Shown here one piece after another: positions 7,583 to 16,513 of a DNA stretch of 64,000 nt (within the stretch, counting starts at the first letter, position 1; every line of letters starts with the position of its first letter). The DNA is from an uncultured Lachnospiraceae bacterium (GTDB taxonomy: Bacteria; Bacillota; Clostridia; Lachnospirales; Lachnospiraceae). A model generated the notes under the pieces. It had not been told where the DNA came from, made no database searches, and saw nothing but the letters and a program-made list of their open reading frames with translations. Both the position numbers and the translations under genes were made by a program. The stretch is from positions 142,809-206,808 of the forward strand of contig CAJUDS010000004.1 in NCBI GenBank assembly GCA_910585345.1. Direction: 5' to 3'.

Positions 7583-8538
7583 TTTACTTCCTCATTTAAC
7601 TGATTTTCAATATGTACGGCCAGATTATTGATTACGTCATGGAATGTCCCTGACATCGTACACCCTGCCGCCTTTCTGTGCCCGCCGCCGCCGAAAAAGG
7701 CTGCGATCCGCGCCACATCCACCTTGTCCGTAGACCGCATACTGACCTTATATTCCAGTACGTCCGTCTCATACATAAAGACCGCGCACTCTACGCCCCT
7801 GATGTTGCGCAACTGACTGACAATCCCGTCCAGATCTTTGGGCGTCACATGATAAAACTGCATCATCTTGCGGTCTACCGAACTGACAATACACCTGCCG
7901 TCCAGAAACAGTATACTCTCTAAAAGCGCCCTGCCCATAATCTGATTCTGGACATAGGTCTTCTCATAAAAAGTATGTTCGATCAAAGCGGAAAAGTCAA
8001 ATCCATAGCTCATCAGATCCGCCGCAATCCGCATTGTCTTTGGCGACGTATTGGAATATTGGAACACACCCGTATCATGAATGATGCCGATATAAATGGC
8101 TTTGGCAATCTCCGCAGTCATCCGCTCTCTGTCCAGCAGATCGTACACAAGTTCGCTCGTGGAGCTGGCAGCCGCATCAATATAATTTACCGCGCCGCAG
8201 CCACGGTTGCTGATATGGTGGTCAATGTTGACCGTCGTTTTCGCTGTCGAAAACAGCTCGCTGGCCATTCCCAGTCTGCTGTCCTCACAATCCAGTGCAA
8301 AAAACACATCATAACGCTCTGCAGAGGCCTGTGTGCGGATCTCCGATATATCCTGGATGCCGTCAAAAATATCCGCCGGTTTTTCCAGATAAATGTCAAC
8401 CTTCACGTCAGGCTCCACATAATTTTTCAGATACAGGTACAGTGCCATACAGGAACCGACGCAGTCCCCGTCCGGCCTGATATGGCCGCTGATGGCGATT
8501 GTTTCCGCACCCTTAATCACTTCCGATAACTGAAACAT
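7579..8538 (-). CDS. nrnA: DHH/DHHA1 phosphoesterase, NrnA-type nanoRNase / pAp phosphatase
   Basis: A 319-residue protein with DHH-family metal motifs SGHIRPDGDCVGS (Asp23, Asp25), FALDCEDSRLG and NIDHHISNRG, and a DHHA1 domain ending FGGGGHRKAAGCTM. NrnA degrades 2-5-mer RNA and 3'-phosphoadenosine 5'-phosphate. Its place between rbfA and truB is standard in Firmicutes. The start follows AGGAAGGAGTATT. Confidence 0.93.
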   Translation of the reverse strand: MFQLSEVIKGAETIAISGHIRPDGDCVGSCMALYLYLKNYVEPDVKVDIYLEKPADIFDGIQDISEIRTQASAERYDVFFALDCEDSRLGMASELFSTAKTTVNIDHHISNRGCGAVNYIDAAASSTSELVYDLLDRERMTAEIAKAIYIGIIHDTGVFQYSNTSPKTMRIAADLMSYGFDFSALIEHTFYEKTYVQNQIMGRALLESILFLDGRCIVSSVDRKMMQFYHVTPKDLDGIVSQLRNIRGVECAVFMYETDVLEYKVSMRSTDKVDVARIAAFFGGGGHRKAAGCTMSGTFHDVINNLAVHIENQLNEEVK

Positions 8539-8557
8539 AATACTCCTTCCTTCCGAA

Positions 8558-8932
8558 TCACGATTCTTCCTCTTTTTTCAGAGTTCTGCTGACTTCGTCA
8601 ATCTTCTTTGACATAGATACGCCATATGCAATGGACTGGTCCATCACAAATCTGATTTCCGGCGTATTGCGCAGATTCACCGATCTTGCCAGCTTTGACT
8701 TGATAAAGCCTTCCGCGCTCCGCAGACCTGCCAGCGTATCCGCTGCCGCCTGCTCATCCCCAAGGACACTGATCCACGCCTTGCAGGTCTTCAGATCCGG
8801 CGCCACTTCCACTGCCACTACCGATGTCATCGGAGCGATACGGGGATCTTTGATTTCACTGCGGATAATCTCTGCCAGTACCCGTTGTACCTCTCCGTTG
8901 ATTCTTGTATTTTTAATACTGTTTTTCTTCAT
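8558..8932 (-). CDS. rbfA: Ribosome-binding factor A
   Basis: A 124-residue KH-like protein that helps mature the 30S subunit. Family features: RINGEVQRVLAEIIRSEIKDPRI near the start and a second half with LRNTPEIRFVMDQS. Length is normal. It lies 15 bases after infB. The ribosome site before ATG is weak (AGGAAAAATAG), so coupling to infB is possible. Confidence 0.94.
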   Translation of the reverse strand: MKKNSIKNTRINGEVQRVLAEIIRSEIKDPRIAPMTSVVAVEVAPDLKTCKAWISVLGDEQAAADTLAGLRSAEGFIKSKLARSVNLRNTPEIRFVMDQSIAYGVSMSKKIDEVSRTLKKEEES

Positions 8933-8947
8933 CTATTTTTCCTATTC

Positions 8948-11803
8948 CTATCTGGGAACCTCCACCATAATATAAGCCTCCACAATATCAAGCTCCTGCA
9001 TCTGGTCGAAGCCCTCGAATACAAGACCGCACTCAAAACCGGCCCTGACTTCCTTCACATCATCTTTAAACCGCTTCAAAGACGCCAGAGCGCCTTCAAA
9101 TATCTGGTTTCCCTCTCTTGTAATACGCACTTTACAGCCCCTCTGGAAAACACCGTCAAGCACATAAGAACCCGCAATGTTTCCCACCGCGGAAGCCCGG
9201 AAAATCTGTCTCACCTCTGCATGGCCGATCACTTTTTCTTCGAACACCGGATCCAGCATACCTTTCATGGCCGCTTCCACATCCTCAATTGCCTGATAGA
9301 TGACTTTGTACAGTCTGATATCCACACCTTCCCGCTCCGCAGTAGCTTTGGCAGTTGCGTCAGGACGGATATTAAAGCCGATAATGATCGCGTTCGAAGC
9401 CGAAGCAAGCGTTACATCCGATTCATTGATCGCACCTACGCCGCCATGGATGCATTTTACAACCACTTCCTCATTGGAGAGCTTCAGCAGGCTCTGTTTT
9501 ACAGCCTCCACGCTTCCCTGTACATCGGCCTTAATGATCAGATTCAGTTCTTTCAGATTGCCTGCCTGAATCTGGCTGAAAAGATCATCCAGAGACATTT
9601 TGGACTTGGTTTCTTCCAGTTTTTTCTCTTTATTCTGTGCCAGATACGTATCCGCATAGGACTTGGCTGTCTTATCGTTTTCATGGGCAATGAAAATCTC
9701 ACCGGCGCCCGGTACATCCGAGAGTCCCAATATCTCTACCGGCGTGGAAGGACCCGCTTCCTTTACCCTGCGTCCCTTGTCGTCAATCATAGCCCTTACC
9801 TTGCCATGACTTGCTCCCGCGGAAATAAAATCGCCTACATGCAGCATACCTTTCTGTACAAGTACAGTAGCCACCGGTCCCCGTCCTCTGTCCAGCTCGG
9901 CTTCGATTACAAGCCCTCTTGCGCGCCTCTTTATATTGGCCTTTAGTTCCAGAATTTCCGCAGTCAGCAGAATTGTCTCCAACAGCGTTTCAATACCCTC
10001 GCCGGATTTTGCGGATACCGGAACAAATTCCGTGCTTCCGCCCCAGTCCACAGGAATCAGTTCGTATTCCGTCAGCTCCTGCTTTACCCTGTCAATATTG
10101 GCATTGGGCTTATCAATCTTATTGACCGCAACAATGATTTCTATTCCCGCTGCTTTTGCATGATTGATGGCCTCCACCGTCTGCGGCATCACACCGTCGT
10201 CCGCAGCAACGACCAGAATTGCAATATCCGTGGAATTGGCGCCCCGCATACGCATTGCGGTAAACGCTTCATGTCCCGGCGTATCCAGAAAGGTAATCCG
10301 TTCATTGTTGATATTGACGGTATAGGCGCCGATATGCTGCGTAATTCCTCCTGCTTCCCTGTCTATCACATTTGTCTTCCGTATTGCATCCAAAAGAGAA
10401 GTTTTTCCATGGTCTACATGGCCCATGACACAGATGACCGGAGGACGTTTTGTCATATCCTTTTCATCTTCCTCGTCTTCCCGCAGAAGCTCTTCGATCA
10501 CATCGACTTTTACTTCTTTCTCACAGATAATCTCATATTCTATGGCAATTTCTTCCGCCGTTTCAAAACTGATTTCCTGATTTACCGTTACGATCTGTCC
10601 CTGCAGAAACAGCTTCTTCACGATCACGGAAGGCTGTATCTTCATTTTGTCAGCCAGTTCTTTGATTGTGATCATCTCCGGCACGGTAATTGTCTTGATC
10701 TGCTCTTCTTTCTTTTCCTCCACTTTCTTTTCAGGCTTGATAAACCTGCCGGCTTTGTTTCTGTTCTTTCCTTCGCCGTCCTCATAAATCGCATCTTTTC
10801 TGGAACGTTTGTCACGTTCCTGATTCATACGGCGTTTCTCATCGTCACGGTGCTTCTCCGCATCCTTTACCGGCGCTTCCGCAGCAAACGGCTTAACGCC
10901 TGACGGCTTTCTGAACTTATTGTCCTCCCGCGCATTTCCTCTTTCAGAGCGGTTCGTATCGTTATAACTCCGGCCACGGTTATTGCCGCCCTGATTACTG
11001 CCCGAATCCTTATTATAGCGAGTATTGCCGGAGCGGTTATCCGTCTGACGGCTTCTATAATCATTGCTCCCACCTGTTCTTTCCTGCGGCTTTCTTTCCT
11101 GCCTGCCCTCGCTCCCCTGCTGTCTGTAAGCAGAGGAAGCGCCTGTAGTTCTCTGCTGCTGCACTACATCTCTTGCTGCGCCGTTTCCCTCCTGCGGCGG
11201 TTTTGCCTGTTTCTGCTTTGGCTGATTAACCGGTTTGATCTGCCCTACGGAAGGCGTCGGCGAAGGCGGCGTCAGGGGACGAATCAGCGGACGATTCATC
11301 AGACCGCTGTCATTGTTCTTTTTCGTCCCATTCCCCGGCATGGAAGAACGCCGTCCCCCGGGCATTTTGCTGTTATGGGGATTGCTGACAAAAATAATAT
11401 TTTTCTTTTTCTTCACCGGCTCCCCTTTTCCTGCGCCCGGCTTTCCCGCTTCCCTTGTTCCTTCCGGCTTTTGCGCCTGTCTGCCCGCAGATTTTGCCAT
11501 ATCCTTTGCCACAGGTTTTACCGCTTCTTTGACCGCAGGTTTTACCGCTTCTTTGGCCGCAGGTTTTACCGCTTCCTTCGGCGCGGTCTTTTGCGCCTCC
11601 TGCTTCTTTGCCTCTGCGTCCTGCTCCGGCTTCGCTGCGGCGGCTTTACTGCCAAACTCTTTCCGCACCATGTCGGCTGCCGGTTCCTCCACCCAGCTTT
11701 GCGGCGCTTTGACTTCAATTCCTTTATGCTGCAAAAAAGCAATGACTTCCTTACTTTGCTTATCCAGTTCTTTTGCAAGTTCATGTACTTTTATTTTCGC
11801 CAT
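8948..11803 (-). CDS. infB: Translation initiation factor IF-2
   Basis: A 951-residue GTPase that brings fMet-tRNA to the 30S subunit. Order: N-terminal IF2_N domain (MAKIKVHELAKEL), a long low-complexity linker (residues ~55-365) with KEAVKPA repeats and then Gly/Asn/Arg-rich sequence, a second IF2_N (~370-420), G domain with GHVDHGKT (461-468), DTPGHEAF and NKID, and domains II-IV. I start at the ATG eight bases after GGAGG, giving the family-typical N terminus. An alternative ATG seven codons upstream overlaps the ylxQ stop as ATGA and would add MNTEVVS. Confidence 0.97.
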   Translation of the reverse strand: MAKIKVHELAKELDKQSKEVIAFLQHKGIEVKAPQSWVEEPAADMVRKEFGSKAAAAKPEQDAEAKKQEAQKTAPKEAVKPAAKEAVKPAVKEAVKPVAKDMAKSAGRQAQKPEGTREAGKPGAGKGEPVKKKKNIIFVSNPHNSKMPGGRRSSMPGNGTKKNNDSGLMNRPLIRPLTPPSPTPSVGQIKPVNQPKQKQAKPPQEGNGAARDVVQQQRTTGASSAYRQQGSEGRQERKPQERTGGSNDYRSRQTDNRSGNTRYNKDSGSNQGGNNRGRSYNDTNRSERGNAREDNKFRKPSGVKPFAAEAPVKDAEKHRDDEKRRMNQERDKRSRKDAIYEDGEGKNRNKAGRFIKPEKKVEEKKEEQIKTITVPEMITIKELADKMKIQPSVIVKKLFLQGQIVTVNQEISFETAEEIAIEYEIICEKEVKVDVIEELLREDEEDEKDMTKRPPVICVMGHVDHGKTSLLDAIRKTNVIDREAGGITQHIGAYTVNINNERITFLDTPGHEAFTAMRMRGANSTDIAILVVAADDGVMPQTVEAINHAKAAGIEIIVAVNKIDKPNANIDRVKQELTEYELIPVDWGGSTEFVPVSAKSGEGIETLLETILLTAEILELKANIKRRARGLVIEAELDRGRGPVATVLVQKGMLHVGDFISAGASHGKVRAMIDDKGRRVKEAGPSTPVEILGLSDVPGAGEIFIAHENDKTAKSYADTYLAQNKEKKLEETKSKMSLDDLFSQIQAGNLKELNLIIKADVQGSVEAVKQSLLKLSNEEVVVKCIHGGVGAINESDVTLASASNAIIIGFNIRPDATAKATAEREGVDIRLYKVIYQAIEDVEAAMKGMLDPVFEEKVIGHAEVRQIFRASAVGNIAGSYVLDGVFQRGCKVRITREGNQIFEGALASLKRFKDDVKEVRAGFECGLVFEGFDQMQELDIVEAYIMVEVPR
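11511..11582. repeat. Three 24-bp tandem repeats inside infB
   Basis: Near-identical 24-base units at 11511-11534, 11535-11558 and 11559-11582 encode KEAVKPAA-type octapeptides in the IF-2 linker. The reading frame is kept, so copy number could vary without breaking the gene. Confidence 0.8.
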
Positions 11804-11820
11804 GCTCACTACCTCCGTAT

Positions 11821-12132
11821 TCATGATTCTTTACATTCCAGTTTTCCTATGAGATTCTTCGCCAGTCCTTCATCCGTCAGGGCAATCGATACCCGGTATT
11901 CTTTTCCGATACTGTGCCCGAGCTGCTCCGCTGTTCCGTAAAAATACAGAGGAACTTTATAAAACCTGCACATATTGGTAAACATCTTTTTTGTGTTGTC
12001 AGACGCTTCCCTGCTTATAATGACAAGAAAAGCCTTTCCCGCTTTTACGGTCTTTTCCGTCATAAATCCTCCGCTGACCAGATTTTTGGATTTGGCTGCC
12101 AGCCCCAGCAGCGATAACACCTTATCGTTCAT
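11821..12132 (-). CDS. ylxQ: L7Ae-family RNA-binding protein YlxQ
   Basis: A 103-residue L7Ae/L30e-fold protein (LLGLAAKSKNLVSGGFMTEKTV, AFLVIISREASDNTKK), the usual occupant of the slot between ylxR and infB. Members bind kink-turn RNA. The start MNDKVLSLLG matches family N termini; its ATG lies inside the end of ylxR (11-base overlap). An in-frame ATG 11 codons earlier is less likely. Confidence 0.9.
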   Translation of the reverse strand: MNDKVLSLLGLAAKSKNLVSGGFMTEKTVKAGKAFLVIISREASDNTKKMFTNMCRFYKVPLYFYGTAEQLGHSIGKEYRVSIALTDEGLAKNLIGKLECKES

Positions 12133-12394
12133 CTCTATTTTGAAACTCCTTTTCCAGGCTCTCATAAACCTCTGCCGGAATGCTCATTTTAAAAGAACGT
12201 TCCAGCCCTTTATTCTTCCTTGCCTTTTGCAGACACTCATCGGAAATACAAAGATATGCGCCTCTTCCGTTTTTCTTTCCGGTCACATCGAGAGAGATCG
12301 TCCCGTCCGTATCTTTTAATACGCGCATCATTTCCCTCTTACTCTTCATCTCTCCGCAGCCGATACACTGTCTCATAGGAACCCTTTTACCCAT
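12122..12394 (-). CDS. ylxR: YlxR/RnpM (DUF448) RNA-binding protein
   Basis: A 90-residue basic protein with the DUF448 pattern MRQCIGCGEMKSKREMMRV, the GRGAYLC loop and CLQKARKNKGLERSFK. Such proteins bind nucleic acid; B. subtilis YlxR (RnpM) has been linked to RNase P control. It is encoded just after nusA and overlaps ylxQ. Confidence 0.94.
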   Translation of the reverse strand: MGKRVPMRQCIGCGEMKSKREMMRVLKDTDGTISLDVTGKKNGRGAYLCISDECLQKARKNKGLERSFKMSIPAEVYESLEKEFQNRDER

Positions 12395-12406
12395 TGCATT
12401 CCCCTC

Positions 12407-13711
12407 TTATTCCTCTGCAGGCTCTTCTTCCTGCATGTAAGACTCCTCCTCATATACTCCGTCGGCATCCGTATCACTGCCTTCATAAACCGTATCCGTA
12501 TTGTGCGGTTCACCGCTCTCACATACATCTTCCGGTTCATAAGTCGCCTCATAACCGTCTTCCGTCACATAAGGCGTATCCTCGGCATAGCCCTCTTCCG
12601 CTTCATAAGTCTCATCGGCATAGGAGTCCTCGTCTTCATATTCATCCATATAATCCTCATAACGGAAGCCCGGCGTATCCTTGGCCTGTGTCTCGCTCTT
12701 AATATCAATCTTGTAACCGGTCAGCCTTGCAGCCAGTCTTGCATTCTGTCCTTCTTTCCCGATGGCAAGAGAAAGCTGGTAATCAGGCACTACCACTTTT
12801 GCTGTTTTTTCATCCGGATCGGCAAACACAGCGACAATTTTAGCCGGAGACAACGCGTTTTGGATCAAATTCCCCGGGTTTTCATCCCAGTTAATAATAT
12901 CAATTTTTTCCCCACGCAGCTCTTCTACAATCGCATTCACCCTGGCGCCATTCATACCCACGCAGGCGCCGACCGCGTCTACATTCGGATTGTTTGACCA
13001 CACGGCAATTTTGGATCTGCTGCCTGCTTCCCTGGCGATGCTTCTGATCTCTACCGTCCCGTCCTTAATCTCTGTCACTTCGGCCTCAAACAAACGCTTC
13101 ACAAGCTCCGGATGCGTCCTGCTCACAAGAATCCGCGGTCCCTTCGGTGTGTTGCGCACTTCCAGGATATATACCTTGATCCTTTCCGTCGGTTTAAAAA
13201 TCTCTCCTTTGATCTGTTCCCCCTCGCTCAAAACCGCATCTGCTTTTCCAAGGTTGATACTGATATTACGTCCCAGATATCTCTGGACCACGCCCGTTAC
13301 CACATCTTTTTCTTTTTCATAATACTGGTTATAAATGACGCTTCTCTCTTCCTCGCGGATTTTCTGCAGAATTACATTCTTTGCATTTTGTGTGGCGATA
13401 CGTCCAAATTCTTTGGATTTGATCTCTACATGAATCACATCGCCCAATTGCGCATATTGTGAAATTTCCCTGGCGTCTTCCAGTGTGATCTGCAGACAGT
13501 CATCCTCCACTTCTTCCACCACTTCTTTCTCAGCATAGCAGAGGAAATCACAAGTGTCTCTGTCAATTTCCACTTTAACGTTATCCGATTTCCCGAAATG
13601 GTTTTTGCATGCTGTAATCAGAGAATTTTCGATCGCCTCAAACAAAGTATCCTTGCTGATTTCCTTTTCTTTCTCCAGAATATCAAGCGCCTCCATTAAC
13701 TCTTTGTTCAT
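12407..13711 (-). CDS. nusA: Transcription termination/antitermination factor NusA with acidic tail
   Basis: A 434-residue RNA polymerase-associated factor. An N-terminal polymerase-binding domain (to ~120) is followed by an S1 domain and two KH domains (SRTHPELVKRLFEAEVTEI, DAVGACVGMNGARVNAI, SLAIGKEGQNARLAARLTG). The last ~80 residues are a highly acidic, tyrosine-spaced tail (repeats of the type YEDEDSYADE, EEGYAED), which is longer than in many relatives. Start follows AGGAGG. It is the second gene of the operon. Confidence 0.96.
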   Translation of the reverse strand: MNKELMEALDILEKEKEISKDTLFEAIENSLITACKNHFGKSDNVKVEIDRDTCDFLCYAEKEVVEEVEDDCLQITLEDAREISQYAQLGDVIHVEIKSKEFGRIATQNAKNVILQKIREEERSVIYNQYYEKEKDVVTGVVQRYLGRNISINLGKADAVLSEGEQIKGEIFKPTERIKVYILEVRNTPKGPRILVSRTHPELVKRLFEAEVTEIKDGTVEIRSIAREAGSRSKIAVWSNNPNVDAVGACVGMNGARVNAIVEELRGEKIDIINWDENPGNLIQNALSPAKIVAVFADPDEKTAKVVVPDYQLSLAIGKEGQNARLAARLTGYKIDIKSETQAKDTPGFRYEDYMDEYEDEDSYADETYEAEEGYAEDTPYVTEDGYEATYEPEDVCESGEPHNTDTVYEGSDTDADGVYEEESYMQEEEPAEE

Positions 13712-13745
13712 TTTTTCCGATTCCTCCTAATCCTTTCCTTTCTCC

Positions 13746-14207
13746 CTAAAAATCCAGTGCCAGCCTGACGACTGCAATGTCGCTCCGTGTAAATACTACC
13801 GGCGCGCCTTCTGTCTCTATTGTAACGGTATCTTGATCAAACGCCTGCAGGATACCGGAAAATTCTTTCCGTCCTCCTATTGGTTTATAGGTTTTCAGCT
13901 CCACCTCCCGGCCAATGCTCATCTCTAAATGCTTATCTTTCTTCAGCGCCCTGCCAAGACCTGGGCTGCTTACTTCCAGAATGTATGCATCCGCTATAAA
14001 GTCCTCCCGGTCCAACTGGTCAGACAGCGCCCGGCTTACAGTCTCGCAGTCGCCGATATTGACGCCTTCCGGTTTATCTATATATGCACGGAGATACCAT
14101 TCGCCTCCCTCTTTGACATACTCCACATCATAGATGGAAACGCCCGCTTCCTCCGCTATCGGAATCAGCAGTTCTTCCGTCCGCTGCTCATAATTTTTCT
14201 TTGACAC
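13746..14207 (-). CDS. rimP: Ribosome maturation factor RimP
   Basis: A 153-residue protein for 30S assembly with EEAGVSIYDVEYVKEGGEWYLRAYID, CETVSRALSDQLD and EVSSPGLGRALKK. The start is GTG, preceded by AGGAAGGTGATT. It is first in the rimP-nusA...ribF operon; promoter 14302-14330 and leader hairpin 14246-14275 precede it. Confidence 0.95.
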   Translation of the reverse strand: MSKKNYEQRTEELLIPIAEEAGVSIYDVEYVKEGGEWYLRAYIDKPEGVNIGDCETVSRALSDQLDREDFIADAYILEVSSPGLGRALKKDKHLEMSIGREVELKTYKPIGGRKEFSGILQAFDQDTVTIETEGAPVVFTRSDIAVVRLALDF

Positions 14208-14245
14208 ACAATCACCTTCCTATTCTGGCAGTCTCCTATCATACA

Positions 14246-14275
14246 AGAAAGAGTGGAACACATTCCACTCTTTCT
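14246..14275 (-). promoter_or_regulatory. Perfect 13-bp hairpin in the rimP-nusA leader
   Basis: AGAAAGAGTGGAA (14246-14258) and its exact complement (14263-14275) with a 4-base loop. On the transcribed strand the distal arm ends in TCTTTCTT. It lies between the promoter and the rimP start, so it may be an attenuator of the operon, possibly sensed by NusA itself. It is a weak terminator by T content. Confidence 0.6.
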
Positions 14276-14301
14276 ACCATAACACTATTAAATTCTTATT
14301 T

Positions 14302-14330
14302 ATTGTAGCACTGATAACTGGTAATTGCAA
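14302..14330 (-). promoter_or_regulatory. Promoter of the rimP-nusA-infB operon
   Basis: Minus strand TTGCAA (14325-14330), 17-base spacer, TACAAT (14302-14307). Transcription would begin near 14295 and give a leader of roughly 90 bases. Confidence 0.75.
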
Positions 14331-14352
14331 GCATTTTAGGAAAAACCATGAA

Positions 14353-14396
14353 AATCAATTTCCCGCAGATTTGCGCCAAATATCGGAAAATTGATT
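14353..14396. repeat. Inverted repeat after the OmpA-like gene
   Basis: AATCAATTT (14353-14361) pairs with AAATTGATT (14388-14396) around a GC-rich centre, 23 bases past the OmpA-like stop. No T run follows, so terminator function is uncertain. Confidence 0.45.
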
Positions 14397-14418
14397 ACCG
14401 CACAAAAAACGATGCCCT

Positions 14419-15321
14419 TCATTCCTCCCAGTCCAGTCCCGCATTTTCGTCCTGAGGCGCCTTCTCCTCCCGTTCCAGCACTTCCGTAATCTTCTCAATC
14501 ATTTCATCTTCCCGCAGCCGGAACTTGATTTCCACTCTGCGGGACGCCGCCATATCCACATCTCCGGAAGCCTTGTAAATCGGCACGCTGAAAGACCGCC
14601 CGTTAACCGTCAGCATTTCCTGCAGCTGCGCGATCTGCGCCTGCGTCAGTCCGTTATCGCCATCCAGACAGAACTTGGCTACCGAATTGGCACGGCCATA
14701 AGATAAAGTCATGTTGCTCTGATAATCCCCGTCCGTATCCGTATGTCCTTCAATAATAATTTCCGATATGTAGGGCCGGAAACTGTCCTGCAAAAGCACG
14801 CCCAGATACATAGGAATGATTTCCTGAAGCGTTTCCTTGCTCTCCGGCGTAAGCGTAGCGCTGTTGTAGCGGAATAATACGTCAGAGGAGAATGTGATCG
14901 TTCCTGTCTGCGCATCTACTTTCATCGACGAATTATCAAAACGAGTCTGCAGTTCCCCGATTATATCTGTCTTGATTCCCACGATATCCTGCAGCTGACT
15001 TCTTGTAGAAGCAAGCTCCGCCCTGGCTTCGTCAATCTGCCTGTATGCCGCCGCCAGCTCGTCCTCTGTCATCGTAGCCCTGGCATAAGCCTCCTCCAGC
15101 TCTTTTATGGAATTGCGCAGCTCCGCTTCGGAATTTTCCAGCTCCTGCCGGGTACTGTTCAGTTGTAACTGTGCTTCTTCCAGATCCGTGCGCTTTTGCC
15201 GGTATACAAACAAGGTAATCGCAATCAAAAGTATAAAAATCAGCAACAGCGCAGCCATCATGTCCGAATAGGACTGCCAGTAGCCCGGTTCCTCAAATAT
15301 TTCACGTCTTCTATTTCTCAT
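14419..15321 (-). CDS. OmpA/MotB-family protein, ZorB-like
   Basis: A 300-residue single-pass membrane protein. A short cytoplasmic start ends in SYSDMMAALLL with Asp20 at the mouth of the transmembrane helix (21-40), the position of the proton-carrying Asp in MotB and ZorB. A coiled coil (~44-115) and an OmpA-like peptidoglycan-binding domain follow (EGHTDTDGDYQSNMTLSYGRA from residue 191). The start overlaps the MotA-like gene by 11 bases. Together they should form a stator-type channel anchored to the wall. No flagellar gene or Zorya effector (ZorC/D/E) is present. The ZorB label is by architecture only. Confidence 0.85.
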   Translation of the reverse strand: MRNRRREIFEEPGYWQSYSDMMAALLLIFILLIAITLFVYRQKRTDLEEAQLQLNSTRQELENSEAELRNSIKELEEAYARATMTEDELAAAYRQIDEARAELASTRSQLQDIVGIKTDIIGELQTRFDNSSMKVDAQTGTITFSSDVLFRYNSATLTPESKETLQEIIPMYLGVLLQDSFRPYISEIIIEGHTDTDGDYQSNMTLSYGRANSVAKFCLDGDNGLTQAQIAQLQEMLTVNGRSFSVPIYKASGDVDMAASRRVEIKFRLREDEMIEKITEVLEREEKAPQDENAGLDWEE

Positions 15322-16441
15322 ACAGTCCCCTCGCCTGGCTTAAGGTGTACAACTCATTGTTAATCCGCTCGCATGTATCGGACAGCTTTTCTTCAATCTC
15401 CCTCTGTCTTTTCATCGTCAGATCCATTGCATCATGAATTGTGCTGCAGGACTCCGCCATTTTCTGCATATTTTCAGACAATCTTCTGAAGTCCTCCGAA
15501 CAGTCGCGCTGTAGCTCACAGGAACGTTCCAGAGATGTTCCAAGCTTTCCGAAATCCGCGCCCATGCTCTCCGACATATGCTTCAGAAACTGTTCCACGA
15601 TCTGCTCCACGCCTTTGACCTGCACGTTTGCGGTTCCCTGCATCGTCTCCTGCATCTTACGCAATGAGGCCGCCATCCCCGACTGATAAAGCAGCATGGC
15701 ATCCAGCTTTTCATCCGCCGTAAGCACTTTCGGCTGCGTATATTCCCGGAATGCAGCCAAAAAACGGTCCAGCTTGTCATAAGCATCCGCCATCTGACTA
15801 CGGTACACAAAGGAAAAAACGAGCGAAAAAAAGATACCGTAAACAGAAGTATGAAATGCCACCTTCATACCGTCCAAAAGCGGCGCCACATTTTCGGAAA
15901 TGGTAAAAATATCATTGCCTGAAAAAGAACTGAGCCCCATGGAAAGTCCCAGAAAAGTCCCTAAAATGCCAAGCCCTGTCATGGCCCCGGAAATATTGGC
16001 GTTAAAATGCGTCTTGCCCGTCTGGTTTAACAACTCTTCATTAATATAATCCTCTACCGGACATGCAACGGTTACATTCCCCTTTTTATCAGTGTGGGCG
16101 CTCACATGTTTTTGATATTTGACAAACTGACGGTTCAGCACGGAGCTTCCAAAAGGCTCCTGCTTCTTGCGATACTCCGGCCACAGATTTTTCCCGTCCT
16201 CTTCATACTCCTTCTCCATCCTTCCCGCTGCCCGCGCCAATGCGCCTGTCACACAGTTCAGACGGATAAAGCTGACGATGGAAAATACAAACAAGACACC
16301 CATAACAGCCAGAAAAGCCACATTAATAACCAGATTGTCCGTGATAACCACGGAGCCTGCAAACACACCGTTGATATCCAAAATAAAGCCAAATGTTAAA
16401 ATATATACAATAACAAGTAAAATATATCCTTTGTTTCTCAT
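15311..16441 (-). CDS. MotA/TolQ/ExbB-family proton channel subunit, ZorA-like
   Basis: A 376-residue membrane protein. Hydrophobic helices lie at about 5-22, 38-60, 150-172 (GAMTGLGILGTFLGLSMGL) and 192-213 (MKVAFHTSVYGIFFSLVFSF), the MotA/ExbB channel signature being in the last two. Residues ~215-376 form a long, mostly helical cytoplasmic tail, the feature that separates ZorA from MotA and ExbB. Start ATG follows CGGAGGAGAATATT; a 12-codon upstream frame holds that site. It is cotranscribed with the OmpA-like partner and lies 72 bases after the hybrid kinase. Confidence 0.85.
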   Translation of the reverse strand: MRNKGYILLVIVYILTFGFILDINGVFAGSVVITDNLVINVAFLAVMGVLFVFSIVSFIRLNCVTGALARAAGRMEKEYEEDGKNLWPEYRKKQEPFGSSVLNRQFVKYQKHVSAHTDKKGNVTVACPVEDYINEELLNQTGKTHFNANISGAMTGLGILGTFLGLSMGLSSFSGNDIFTISENVAPLLDGMKVAFHTSVYGIFFSLVFSFVYRSQMADAYDKLDRFLAAFREYTQPKVLTADEKLDAMLLYQSGMAASLRKMQETMQGTANVQVKGVEQIVEQFLKHMSESMGADFGKLGTSLERSCELQRDCSEDFRRLSENMQKMAESCSTIHDAMDLTMKRQREIEEKLSDTCERINNELYTLSQARGLYEK

Positions 16442-16513
16442 AATATTCTCCTCCGTAATTCTGACGGCAATGCGCAAAGGATTGTTTTCTTTGCCGCCGG
16501 CTGCATTTGCCCC

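Noticed and set aside
14419..16441. Full Zorya anti-phage system
   Set aside because: Only ZorA/ZorB-like genes are present. No ZorC, ZorD or ZorE gene lies within reach, and the neighbours are signalling genes.
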